Below are positions 19,600 through 28,529 of a stretch of 64,000 nucleotides of DNA, one piece after another. The stretch is taken from positions 41,564-105,563 of the IMG/VR virus record IMGVR_UViG_3300021961_000042, one strand, 5' to 3'. Made by a program: the position numbers and the translations under genes. Source of the stretch: a virus. The notes beneath the pieces are model-generated. The model was given only the letters and a program-made list of their open reading frames with translations, did not search any database and was not told where the DNA came from. The first letter of the stretch is position 1; the number at the start of each line of letters is the position of its first letter.

Positions 19600-21216
19600 A
19601 TGGCAGATTTAAGATTTCAAGGTTGTTGTTATGACGCTTATCAATATGTGACGGACGATACCGCTTGGGTAGCGACTGGTGGTACTGCAACAACAGGTTT
19701 AACATATCATTTTTCGGGAGACCCTATTGTACCTGATGGGTGTTATACTATTGTATCGGCTTTTACTTCAGGGTTTACTGCAACAACATTTACAAATTTA
19801 GATGGAACTTATACTTTACAAACCGATTGTTCAGATACGTTATGTGCTACTGGTGATTGTTGTAGTAATGAAGTTTGTATTTCGATAAACTTTAGTGGAT
19901 ACACAGCAATAACCGGAAATTATAATGTTTCTGGATATAATAATGGATATCCATTTTGGACAGGAGGAACAAATCCGGGTTACCTTTTTTATGATAACAC
20001 TAAATGGTGTTTATCTACAGGACTTACAGGTAATTGTTTTTTTTATGGATCACAACCAACAACACAAACTTGTCCTGATTTAGACTCAACAATTTTAAAC
20101 AATGGTGTTTGTCCTTCAGGATCTACACCATCTGACCCATGTTCATTATTAGATTTTGATATTTTATTGGAATGTGAAATACCAACACCTACACCAACAC
20201 CTACACCCACACCCACTCCTACACCCACTCCTACACCCACACCAACTCCAAACCTATGCTCAGGTTTTACGGTTTCCATTTCAATATCAGGATCACCAGC
20301 ACCTTTACCCCCACCCACACCTACACCTACACCCACACCAACCATGTATCCAATTTTATCATCGGTTACTTACGTAGTGGATAGTGGGTTATTTGATTGT
20401 GCAAATGTTAAGCAATTAGTAGACTGTGATACAGGTTTAAGTTATTATGTAACAGGACCTATAACATTTTCAGGATCAGGAGTTACAACAGGGACAACAT
20501 TTTTGGCGGTTATTAATGGAACTTATAAATGCGTGACATACCAAAATGATATATTTGGTAGTGTTTCAAATTATTTGAATTCAGTTCAAGCCATTTATAT
20601 ATCGGGATGTACGTCTTGTATTGCACCTACACCCACACCAACCGCAACACCTACACCTACACCTACTCCGACACCTACTCCGACACCTACACCTACTCCG
20701 ACATTTCCGGTAAATGCTCAATTTATATTTACATCTTGTACAAATAACAGTATGATCATTCAATACACATATCCAGGATCTACTGTTGATGTTGGAGATG
20801 TTTTAAAATCTTCTTCAGGTAGTTGTTATACCTATATTGGTAACTTTGTTGGTTATACGCCACCTGCTGGGTTTATATGGTCACAACAAGAGGTATTTAC
20901 AGGTACTTCTTTTACGGTGTTTAAATCATGTGAGGCATGTTTGTTACCAACACCAACACCAACACCGACAGTCACTTCTTGGAATGTAAAGGGCGAATTT
21001 AGTTTGAATTGTCCTGTTTGTGAATTAACAAATGGAGGTACAACACAAACAATATACGCTGACGGATTATTGTTAGAAGATGGTGTTTATGTTTATGAAG
21101 ATGTTGGATTAACAATTCCGGTATTTGTAACCTACATAAAATACGGAACCAAAATATTTGAGGTGAGTTCAACAGGGTTATTAACTGAATATTGTAATGT
21201 AAACGGAAATTGTTAA
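19600..21216 (+). CDS. Multi-linker Thr/Pro fibre protein (538 aa)
   Basis: Cys-containing globular modules of roughly 90-120 residues are separated by four Thr/Pro tracts (coding positions about 20180-20250, 20308-20343, 20622-20703 and 20947-20970). The modules share G-x-x-C and S-G-x-T features. The C-terminal module has an [20 protein letters not shown] pattern resembling IIYADVALTQNIGG in the fibre at 12305. The beads-on-a-string architecture suggests an extended surface fibre with disulfide-stabilised knobs. Binding targets are unknown. Confidence 0.78.
   Translation: MADLRFQGCCYDAYQYVTDDTAWVATGGTATTGLTYHFSGDPIVPDGCYTIVSAFTSGFTATTFTNLDGTYTLQTDCSDTLCATGDCCSNEVCISINFSGYTAITGNYNVSGYNNGYPFWTGGTNPGYLFYDNTKWCLSTGLTGNCFFYGSQPTTQTCPDLDSTILNNGVCPSGSTPSDPCSLLDFDILLECEIPTPTPTPTPTPTPTPTPTPTPTPNLCSGFTVSISISGSPAPLPPPTPTPTPTPTMYPILSSVTYVVDSGLFDCANVKQLVDCDTGLSYYVTGPITFSGSGVTTGTTFLAVINGTYKCVTYQNDIFGSVSNYLNSVQAIYISGCTSCIAPTPTPTATPTPTPTPTPTPTPTPTPTFPVNAQFIFTSCTNNSMIIQYTYPGSTVDVGDVLKSSSGSCYTYIGNFVGYTPPAGFIWSQQEVFTGTSFTVFKSCEACLLPTPTPTPTVTSWNVKGEFSLNCPVCELTNGGTTQTIYADGLLLEDGVYVYEDVGLTIPVFVTYIKYGTKIFEVSSTGLLTEYCNVNGNC
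20181..20250 (+). repeat. Thr-Pro coding tandem repeat
   Basis: The unit is CCTACACCCACA-like and encodes alternating Thr and Pro. The antisense reading gives a long V-G-V-G frame, which is an artefact. Confidence 0.85.
20622..20703 (+). repeat. Thr-Pro coding tandem repeat
   Basis: ACACCTACTCCG-type units repeat in frame and encode the third Thr/Pro linker of the same fibre. Confidence 0.85.
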
Positions 21217-21217
21217 T

Positions 21218-21502
21218 ATGGCACAAATTGTAACATTAAATTCAACAACAGGTACATTCCCATTAGATGTTTGGGTATGTGATGGGTGTGTTTCCACATC
21301 TACTTGTTTATATATTGGAACAACATCTTCATTACCTTATAATTTTACATTACCATCTTTTTTTGAAGAAAGTCCATCGTACTCAATAAAAGTTATTGAT
21401 GCAAATGAATGTGAATATTGTTTAACCGACAGTTCATTTAAAGAGTTTATGGATGACGATATTTTTATATTTATGGACGATACACCATATGAATTTCAAT
21501 AA
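21218..21502 (+). CDS. Small fibre-associated protein, paralogue 3 (94 aa)
   Basis: This is the third member of the family at 15074 and 15377: V-W-V-C-D near residue 20, a C-L-Y-I-G-T segment, I-D-A-N-E-C-E-Y near residue 65, and the same acidic/aromatic tail ending in EFQ. It again lies between a Thr/Pro fibre and a SHAEG fibre, which supports cassette duplication. It has an extra Cys pair compared with its paralogues. Function is unknown. Confidence 0.7.
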   Translation: MAQIVTLNSTTGTFPLDVWVCDGCVSTSTCLYIGTTSSLPYNFTLPSFFEESPSYSIKVIDANECEYCLTDSSFKEFMDDDIFIFMDDTPYEFQ

Positions 21503-21526
21503 ACTTATATATATTATATAAAAGAC

Positions 21527-22387
21527 ATGGCAAAATTAACTGATAAAACATTAGCACAAGCAACAGCAATAACACCAACGACGTTGATACATATTGTGTA
21601 TACAGGAGATCCTTCGCAGAATGCTGCAGGATCTTCGTATAAAGCGGAATTAGGTCAATTAACTACGATATTTGGTAGTGGTGGTAATTATTGGACATCG
21701 GGATCAAGTGGTACAGACTCTGTAGTCATAATAAATTCAAGTGGGGCTGACGCCACCGCAAATAGAGCATTGGCTTGGGGTAATCAAACACTGGCTTCAG
21801 GTTCTGATTCCACCGCTAGCGGATTTCAGACACAAGCGACTGGGTCAACATCGACCGCTCAAGGATATGAAACAATTGCTGGGGGCAGTAGATCACATGC
21901 GGAAGGGTTCCAAACTAGAGCGATAGGAACTAATTCACATGCCGAAGGAAATGCCTGTGAGGCGAATGGAAACACGTCACACGCAGAAGGTTGGGTATGT
22001 TTGGCGAACGGAGATTTTTCACACGCAGAAGGTTGGACAACTACTGCGGATGGAGATAGGTCCCATTCCCAAGGATATCTAACCGTTGCTAGTGGTAATA
22101 AATCACACGCGGGTGGAGATTCCTCAATTGCATCAGGGGAGACATCATTCATTCATTCAACTAATTCATTAGTCACTGGTACAAGAAGTGTATTATTGGG
22201 AGGACAGAATTTAACAGGAACAACAGACGATACCGTTTATGTACCTAATTTTATTATAAAAACATCTTATACACCAACTAGTACCGCTGATGTTGCTGGT
22301 GAACCCGGTTCTATAACATGGGACGATGATAATTTTTATTATAAAACTAATAATGGTTGGTTTATAGTTACAGGATCTACTTTCTAA
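21527..22387 (+). CDS. YadA-head (SHAEG) repeat tail-fibre protein, short form (286 aa)
   Basis: The first 50 residues are nearly identical to the fibre at 15686 (TLAQATAITPTTLIHIVYT, then SSYKAELGQL). Residues about 80-215 form a shorter beta-roll with six S-H-x-x-G turns, four of them SHAEG. The C-terminus (ITWDDDNFYYKTNNGWFIV) looks like a fibre tip or trimerisation end. The shared base suggests that both fibres attach to the same virion site. The stop is followed within two bases by the next fibre gene. Confidence 0.85.
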   Translation: MAKLTDKTLAQATAITPTTLIHIVYTGDPSQNAAGSSYKAELGQLTTIFGSGGNYWTSGSSGTDSVVIINSSGADATANRALAWGNQTLASGSDSTASGFQTQATGSTSTAQGYETIAGGSRSHAEGFQTRAIGTNSHAEGNACEANGNTSHAEGWVCLANGDFSHAEGWTTTADGDRSHSQGYLTVASGNKSHAGGDSSIASGETSFIHSTNSLVTGTRSVLLGGQNLTGTTDDTVYVPNFIIKTSYTPTSTADVAGEPGSITWDDDNFYYKTNNGWFIVTGSTF

Positions 22388-22388
22388 A

Positions 22389-24038
22389 ATGGTTAATTAT
22401 AGTGCAAATACATGTGATATTATTACTTTATACCCTTTAGGTGTTGAGTGTATAGTTACAGACGCATATAGTCCTTTCACTACCGATGGTGCGATTTCAT
22501 TATTTATCACAGGTGGCACTTCACCGTATTATGTTAATTGGTCAAGTGGTTCACAATTACAATCCATATCAAATCTAGCACCAGGAGAATATACGGCAAC
22601 AGTTACAGATTTTTTTGGTGATTTTACCGCAACTACAACATGTGAAGTAGGTTTTGAAACATTTTATATAGAATCTTTTTTTAATTGTAATGATCCTGAA
22701 AGTTATTTATATTACACCGCCGATTTAGAAAATCAAATCACAACAGGAAAAACATATATATTAGCATCTCAAACAGGATGTTGGGTTAGTGACGGATTGG
22801 TTTTGTACACAGGACAAACGTATTATCAATTTACCGCAACAACGACTTCAGGTCCTTTTGATAATTGTACAGAATGTTTACCAGTCACACCTGAATTTGA
22901 AAATACAGAAACACTTTGTTTAAATTCTAAAATTTATACAGCAACACCAACATTACCACCAGTTGTAACAGTTACAAATAATCAATTTCAATTCTACTCT
23001 GCATCAACAATAAATGGGTATCCATCTTGGACAAGTAGTACTAAAACCATTTATTATAATGCAAATTCATTACAGTGGATGGTTTCAGGTTGGACTTTAG
23101 CAGGTCAACCTGTTTTACAATCGAACATATCACCACCTATTGGTATTTGGACGTTTAACGGTGTTAGCGGAACAATAAATGTAACACAAGGATTATGTGA
23201 AGATAATATTGTTTTAAATACTACCCAATCACAAGCAACCTGTAATAATTCAAATAACGGATTAATACAAGTGACATCAGTTGTTGGAGGAATAGCACCA
23301 TATACGTACTCATTAACAAATAACCCATTAGACTACCAAAGCTCACCATTTTTTTTAAATTTAGATACAGGTACATATACAGTTTATGTTAAAGACATTA
23401 TTGGAAATATTGGAAGTAAGTTAGCAACAATCACCCCACAAACATCGGTAGCAAATTATCAAATAACATTAAATTTTGTACCCTCAACACCAACAATAAC
23501 CGACACTCAGTCATATAAAGAAACGACCTTTGATTGGCAAGTTAGCATTCAACCACCATTACCACCTAATAAAACTATTACGTTTGATATTATTCACACA
23601 ACAAATATTTCAGGAGGTACTTATACAACAAGTTCACCAATATTATTACACTCCTCAACAACAGGACAAACAGGTGGAGGTCAATATTTAACAAGTGGAA
23701 TTACAAATAGTTTCAATAACTCAACAACAACTTTTTGTGCTGGGTCAACTAACTTTACTAATTTTAATGTAACTGCAACAACAAGAACATATTCTGCAAA
23801 AATAACAGGACCTGGTACTGTTGGAGGTCAAATATTTAAAAAAATAACAACTAATAATTCTACAGTATGTCCAACAAAGGGAGTTATTAGAGATAGTTTT
23901 TCGGTGATTAATGCAACTATAGTTAATCAAAATGTTTGTGAAACTTTAAACATACCTGCTAACCCAATAACAAATACATTAGATAAAGAAGGACTATTAA
24001 CTGTTGCACCAACCGGTGGTGGAGGTATCGGAGGATAA
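22389..24038 (+). CDS. SprB-repeat-containing fibre/adhesin-like protein (549 aa)
   Basis: Residues about 25-75 (GGTSPYYVNWSSGSQ, then LAPGEYTATVTD) and 300-345 (GGIAPYTYSL, then LDTGTYTVYVKD) are SprB-type repeats. The middle portion contains Cys and W/G-rich modules resembling those of the 19600 fibre. The C-terminus ends in a Gly-rich tail. It is likely a distal fibre or accessory adhesin. It completes the second fibre cassette. Confidence 0.75.
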   Translation: MVNYSANTCDIITLYPLGVECIVTDAYSPFTTDGAISLFITGGTSPYYVNWSSGSQLQSISNLAPGEYTATVTDFFGDFTATTTCEVGFETFYIESFFNCNDPESYLYYTADLENQITTGKTYILASQTGCWVSDGLVLYTGQTYYQFTATTTSGPFDNCTECLPVTPEFENTETLCLNSKIYTATPTLPPVVTVTNNQFQFYSASTINGYPSWTSSTKTIYYNANSLQWMVSGWTLAGQPVLQSNISPPIGIWTFNGVSGTINVTQGLCEDNIVLNTTQSQATCNNSNNGLIQVTSVVGGIAPYTYSLTNNPLDYQSSPFFLNLDTGTYTVYVKDIIGNIGSKLATITPQTSVANYQITLNFVPSTPTITDTQSYKETTFDWQVSIQPPLPPNKTITFDIIHTTNISGGTYTTSSPILLHSSTTGQTGGGQYLTSGITNSFNNSTTTFCAGSTNFTNFNVTATTRTYSAKITGPGTVGGQIFKKITTNNSTVCPTKGVIRDSFSVINATIVNQNVCETLNIPANPITNTLDKEGLLTVAPTGGGGIGG

Positions 24039-24058
24039 TAACAAAAAAATAAAATAGA

Positions 24059-24066
24059 TATTTATA
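24059..24066 (+). promoter_or_regulatory. Candidate late promoter element TATTTATA
   Basis: TATTTATA lies four bases before the ATG at 24071, a spacing repeated at 43288, 54127 and 58074. Confidence 0.45.
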
Positions 24067-24070
24067 ACAT

Positions 24071-26263
24071 ATGTCTTATATAAACAAAACAACTGATGGT
24101 TTAGTAAATACAATTCTTACGGATGCGGGAAGAAGAAGATTGTCTCAGGGTAATTTTAATATCTCGTATTTTCAAGTAGGTGATAGTGAGGTTTGTTATA
24201 ATTTTAATGGTGAAAATGTAATTAACACATTTAACGTATTAAGACCACAATACAATTCACAAAATCTTACACCTGTTCCTGAATTTAACAAAATGAATAT
24301 AAAATATCCTATTTTTGTTGATGCAAATTCAGGATCAACATACGGTATACCATATGACGCATCTTTTGTTGATGACATATTTAATTCTGCAGCACCAAGA
24401 GGATTTTTTACAGGATCCACACTATATACTAGTTCTGCATATACTGTAAATCCAAATTTTGTTATTTTAAATAGTAACCTATCTTCAGGAACTGTAATCA
24501 CAATATCAGCAAATACAATTAATGCATCCGTATCAGGAGTTGCAACCCCTGGTATGTTTGTAACTTTATTTAGTACGAACTCAGTAACCCCTTTGAGTGG
24601 CAATTCTTCTATATTCACCTATAAAGTAATTAACATTACTGGTGACACATCATCAGCAACCACAGTTACAATAGAATTAGATAGACAATTACCTGATTTT
24701 TTAAATATGGGTTATTCAGGACAAAGTAGAGTTGTATTTTACCCTTCAGGAATGACTGAATTATATGATTCTATTACTCCCGAACCATATTGGGCGACAA
24801 ACGTATTTAATTTTGAAACAAATTGTGATGTCTCACAAACAGATGTAAAAGTTTGGAACATGAATATTCCTTGGACAGAAAACCCTGCTGGTGTTTTTCC
24901 AACAACAGTCCAAGGTTATTTAAATTATGAATCATCGGGTTATGTTGGTACAAAAGAATATTTAGGTTACAACACAAATACAGGTCAAAAAGATACAAGT
25001 AGTGTATTTTATTATAATTCATTAGGTGAAAAAATCACTGTAAACCCCTCAGAACAAAAAGCAATTGCAATTGTACATTATACAAACCAATCAATAGATA
25101 ATTTTTATGGAGAAAAATTTGCGCAAGAACCTTTTGATGTTGCAAATTCAGGAAATACCGGACAAGCAAGAAATTTAAAAATATCAATACCTTGGTTGAT
25201 GTGGCATAAAAATCCAAACGGAACAATAGGTGAAGATTTTTACACCGACCCTGATGGGTTTTCTTCTCTTAATTTATTAACCCCTTATTATATTAAATCA
25301 TTAAAAAGTGCTGATTTTAACAAACCAGGTATAAGATACTATCACTTATGGGACACCCATGCAAATGTTAATGGATACCCTAATAGAGTTGGTAAAGTTT
25401 TTCCTGATTTAAAAATGATAGTTTTTGATGATGATGAAATTGTTGCAACATTAAATAATAAATCAAACAGATCTTGGACTTTACCGGCACCTAAAGTAGG
25501 GACAATAATTCCTAACGCTTGTGATGGTATATTAGGTCAAGACGAAGGGTTAATAAGTGCAAATACAGAAAGTTTATTTGTAACTTATAGGTTTAATAAC
25601 TCAGCATTTACAAACTCACTTCACTGTAATTATTATACTCAAGTAACGCCAACACTTATCGATCCATCACAAACAACTTATAATGTATTTTTAAAATTTG
25701 GAAACGAGTTTCCGTTTTTAATATCTAATAATAATACAATACCTACAGGTTTTACTGCAAATGAAATGAAAGTGATTGCTCAAAAAGTGGCTTCAGGGCA
25801 AACAAGACCGTTAAGTACTTCTTGGGTTGAAATAGATGTTATGGAACAATTGTCGGCTAAAACAACAAATGGTTTTATAACTCTTAGTGGTTTAACTGGC
25901 ACAACCATACAAATTACAAAAGACATGTATGATAATGGCGTTTCTTATGATTTAAGTGATTATATTAATCTTCCTGTTGTAAATCAAACAGGTTTGACCA
26001 TGAATTTTGGTGGAGAATATTACTTTTTTGGTAACATTCAAACAGATATTGCTGCAACCATATATGTTATGAATTTCCTATGTAATTTAGGTCAAACACA
26101 GTTTTTAAAATCAACAAACCCAACATGGGATAATGTAACACCACCATACATAACAGAGGTTGGACTTTACAATGCCGAAAAAGAACTTATGGTTGTTTCT
26201 AAGATACAATCCCCACAAAAAAGACAAGGGATCCAACAGTATCCGGTTAAACTTGATTTTTAA
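24071..26263 (+). CDS. Putative virion structural protein (730 aa)
   Basis: The N-terminus contains T-D-A-G-R-R-R-L-S-Q-G-N-F-N-I-S-Y-F-Q-x-G-D-S-E. A 'G-R-x-x-L-x-x-G-N-F' start is one I have seen in structural proteins of large marine phages, but I cannot name the family. The rest is an N-, T- and Y-rich protein without enzymatic motifs. It closes the structural block and is preceded by a late-type element. A baseplate or tail role is inferred. Confidence 0.7.
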   Translation: MSYINKTTDGLVNTILTDAGRRRLSQGNFNISYFQVGDSEVCYNFNGENVINTFNVLRPQYNSQNLTPVPEFNKMNIKYPIFVDANSGSTYGIPYDASFVDDIFNSAAPRGFFTGSTLYTSSAYTVNPNFVILNSNLSSGTVITISANTINASVSGVATPGMFVTLFSTNSVTPLSGNSSIFTYKVINITGDTSSATTVTIELDRQLPDFLNMGYSGQSRVVFYPSGMTELYDSITPEPYWATNVFNFETNCDVSQTDVKVWNMNIPWTENPAGVFPTTVQGYLNYESSGYVGTKEYLGYNTNTGQKDTSSVFYYNSLGEKITVNPSEQKAIAIVHYTNQSIDNFYGEKFAQEPFDVANSGNTGQARNLKISIPWLMWHKNPNGTIGEDFYTDPDGFSSLNLLTPYYIKSLKSADFNKPGIRYYHLWDTHANVNGYPNRVGKVFPDLKMIVFDDDEIVATLNNKSNRSWTLPAPKVGTIIPNACDGILGQDEGLISANTESLFVTYRFNNSAFTNSLHCNYYTQVTPTLIDPSQTTYNVFLKFGNEFPFLISNNNTIPTGFTANEMKVIAQKVASGQTRPLSTSWVEIDVMEQLSAKTTNGFITLSGLTGTTIQITKDMYDNGVSYDLSDYINLPVVNQTGLTMNFGGEYYFFGNIQTDIAATIYVMNFLCNLGQTQFLKSTNPTWDNVTPPYITEVGLYNAEKELMVVSKIQSPQKRQGIQQYPVKLDF

Positions 26264-26268
26264 TTTTT

Positions 26269-26871
26269 ATGGCAAAAACAGATTTAAAAAACTCCCCAAA
26301 AGTTTTGGGTTTGGACATATCCACCAAAACTATAGGTTGGAGTTTATTTGATATCAAATCACAAGAGTTATTAGAATTAACACATTTCTCACCCATTATT
26401 AAACCAAAAGTTGATGATAAAATACAAGAACTTTTATTAAAAGTTAAAGCTTTTGAAGATAAATTGATAGGGTATCAAAATTTAGGTATTACTAGTGTTG
26501 TGATTGAAGAACCATTACTTAATTCAAATAATGTTTGGACAGTAGGTACACTTTTAAGATACAACTCGATGATTACTAAATCCATTTATGATATTTTAGG
26601 GATAGTGCCAAATTTTATATCAACATATAATTCAAGAAAATTTGCTTGGCCAGATTTAACTCAACAAAACGATAAAGGAAAATACGTTTTATTTGGTGGG
26701 TTACCAAAAGACGTTGATAAAAAAGAATTAATTTGGAAAAGAGTATCCGACAAAGAACCGCAAATCACATGGTTATACACAAAAAATAACACATTAAAAA
26801 AGGAGTGTTATGATATGGCCGATTCTTACACATGTGTTCTTGGTTATATGAAACAAGAAAATATATGGTAA
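26269..26871 (+). CDS. RuvC-like resolvase / RNase H-fold nuclease (200 aa)
   Basis: Three acidic motifs fit the RuvC active site: VLGLDISTKTIGWSLF near residues 12-27, VVIEEPLL near 77-84, and D-M-A-D-S-Y near 185-190. RuvC-family enzymes cut branched DNA such as Holliday junctions. The gene starts five bases after the structural gene stop. An EndoVII-like gene is also present at 30285, so the phage may have two junction-cutting enzymes. Specificity cannot be read from the sequence. Confidence 0.8.
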   Translation: MAKTDLKNSPKVLGLDISTKTIGWSLFDIKSQELLELTHFSPIIKPKVDDKIQELLLKVKAFEDKLIGYQNLGITSVVIEEPLLNSNNVWTVGTLLRYNSMITKSIYDILGIVPNFISTYNSRKFAWPDLTQQNDKGKYVLFGGLPKDVDKKELIWKRVSDKEPQITWLYTKNNTLKKECYDMADSYTCVLGYMKQENIW

Positions 26872-26887
26872 TTTTATATTTAACTAA

Positions 26888-26895
26888 TATTTATA
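26888..26895 (+). promoter_or_regulatory. Candidate late promoter element TATTTATA
   Basis: TATTTATA lies 13 bases before the ATG of a cargo-type gene, followed by AATAAAAAAG. Confidence 0.45.
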
Positions 26896-26908
26896 AATAA
26901 AAAAGATT

Positions 26909-27532
26909 ATGAAAAAAATAATAAGACTTACGGAAAGGGATTTAACAAGAATAGTTAGAAGAGTATTAAATGAAGAACCAATGACTAATCCTGAAGAAGA
27001 AATGCCAACATTACCAATGCAAGAAATACCTAGTAATATACCTAATAGTATACATTCAGATATCGATGATTTATATGAAAAAAGAGATGAATTGGCTAAA
27101 GAGTTTATGAAGTTGGAACGTAGAAGTGGTGGTTTAATGGGTAGATTGAAAAATAAAGTAGGAGATAAAATGGGTGAGTTGGAAGATAGCGCAAAAGAAG
27201 AAATTGAAGAAATTAGAGTAAATGTATTAATGATACTTGATGACATCAAAAGAAAATTACAATCTTTGAAGTTAAACGCTAAAAAAAGAAAAGAGGAAAG
27301 AATGAATAGAAGACATAAAGAAAGATTAGAAAGAGAAATTGACATATATGAAAAAAGCATTCAAGATATTAAAGATAAAAAAATAATAACTGCTAGAGAT
27401 TTACAAAACTTAAAAGATATTCTATCAATCAGTGGTATATACATAACCATGATCGGAAGTATAATTGCAAGATTTATATACATGCATAATGATGAATCAA
27501 ATTCAGAAATTAATCCTCATCTAAGAGACTAA
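26909..27532 (+). CDS. Putative packaged internal protein, coiled-coil (207 aa)
   Basis: The N-terminus MKKIIRLTERDLTRIVRRVL ends in L-N-E, like the capsid-targeting and prohead-protease-cleaved leader of T4 internal proteins. Residues about 50-160 are highly charged and helical (E/K-rich), followed by a short hydrophobic helix near residue 175 (IYITMIGSIIARFIY). The gene is a single-gene unit: late-type element before, strong terminator after. A head-packaged protein is inferred; the domain itself is unknown. Confidence 0.7.
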   Translation: MKKIIRLTERDLTRIVRRVLNEEPMTNPEEEMPTLPMQEIPSNIPNSIHSDIDDLYEKRDELAKEFMKLERRSGGLMGRLKNKVGDKMGELEDSAKEEIEEIRVNVLMILDDIKRKLQSLKLNAKKRKEERMNRRHKERLEREIDIYEKSIQDIKDKKIITARDLQNLKDILSISGIYITMIGSIIARFIYMHNDESNSEINPHLRD

Positions 27533-27545
27533 ATAATAACTTAAC

Positions 27546-27569
27546 CCACCCCAAAAAGGTGGATTTTTT
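27546..27569 (+). terminator. Rho-independent terminator
   Basis: CCACC and GGTGG form a stem around CCAAAAA, followed by TTTTTT after one A. Almost the same sequence terminates the gene at 31759. Confidence 0.85.
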
Positions 27570-27573
27570 GTTG

Positions 27574-27604
27574 TTTGACAATTCCTCCTTATTTCTTATC
27601 TTTT
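27574..27604 (+). promoter_or_regulatory. Bacteroidota-type promoter for primase
   Basis: TTTG at 27574-27577 and TATCTTTT at 27597-27604 are separated by 19 bases, close to the TTTG-N19-TAnnTTTG consensus. The ATG begins only four bases after the -7 element. Confidence 0.6.
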
Positions 27605-27608
27605 ATGT

Positions 27609-28529
27609 ATGAAAGAAGAGTCACTATTAGTTGACCTTATCGAGAATATTTTTGGTGAACCTAAAAACGTAAATGAATATAGTGGTCAAATATCTGTTGA
27701 CTGTCCCGTTTGTTCCTACGAGATAAAAGGTTTATCAAAAACCGATGGTAAGGGAAATTTAGAAATAAATTATATTAATCATGTTTATAAATGTTGGGCG
27801 TGTTCTGAAACACACGACACTCACGGACATTTGGGTAGGTTAATTGAACAATTTGGGTCAAAAAAAGATAAAAAAACATATAATCTCATAAGACCCGATA
27901 AGGTAGAAAAAAAACAAAAAGAATATAAAAAACTTGAACTACCAAAAGAATATAAAAGATTTGAAGAAATACACCCCTTACATTTACCAAGAAAAGAGGC
28001 TTGGAACTATCTAAAAAAAAGAGGAATAACTCAAGAAACAATAGATAAGTATAAAATCGGTTTATGTATTGAAGGTGAGTATGCTGGTCGTATTATTGTC
28101 CCATCATTTAATAAAAAAGGTGAATTAAATTTTTTTGTTTCAAGATCATGGAATCCAAGAGCGAAGTTAAAATACAAAAACCCTGAAGCGGCTAAAGACT
28201 TTCTTATTTTTAATGAAAGTTTAATTGATTGGAAAAAAGACATTTATTTAGTTGAAGGAGTATTTGACTCATTCTTTTTAGATAATTCAATAGCGTTACT
28301 TGGAAAGTATGTGAATGATAATTTATGGGAAAAATTATATGAAAAGGCAAAAAAAGATATAATAGTTTGTTTAGATGGTGACGCATTTAATGATGCTAAA
28401 AATATATATGACAAACTTAATGGAGGGACACTATATGGTAGAGTTAAATTAATGAAACTACCAAAAGATAAAGACGTTTGCGATCTTAGAGGTCAAATAA
28501 ACGAATATATGATACAAGAAAAAGAATGA
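27609..28529 (+). CDS. DnaG-type DNA primase (306 aa)
   Basis: Residues about 28-60 carry a zinc-binding motif (C-P-V-C ... C-W-A-C). The TOPRIM core follows: IYLVEGVFDSFF near residue 215, then IIVCLDGDAFNDAKNIY near 255, with the conserved E and D-x-D residues. It synthesises primers for lagging-strand replication. It is shorter than cellular DnaG and has no helicase domain. It overlaps the next gene by four bases (ATGA). A host-like promoter lies directly upstream, so early or middle expression is likely. Confidence 0.88.
   Translation: MKEESLLVDLIENIFGEPKNVNEYSGQISVDCPVCSYEIKGLSKTDGKGNLEINYINHVYKCWACSETHDTHGHLGRLIEQFGSKKDKKTYNLIRPDKVEKKQKEYKKLELPKEYKRFEEIHPLHLPRKEAWNYLKKRGITQETIDKYKIGLCIEGEYAGRIIVPSFNKKGELNFFVSRSWNPRAKLKYKNPEAAKDFLIFNESLIDWKKDIYLVEGVFDSFFLDNSIALLGKYVNDNLWEKLYEKAKKDIIVCLDGDAFNDAKNIYDKLNGGTLYGRVKLMKLPKDKDVCDLRGQINEYMIQEKE

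Noticed and set aside
20043-20345. Minus-strand V-G-V-G protein
   Set aside because: It is the antisense of a Thr/Pro coding repeat and has no independent support.
24196-24618. Minus-strand frame under the 24071 gene
   Set aside because: No promoter or leader, fully inside a convincing structural gene.
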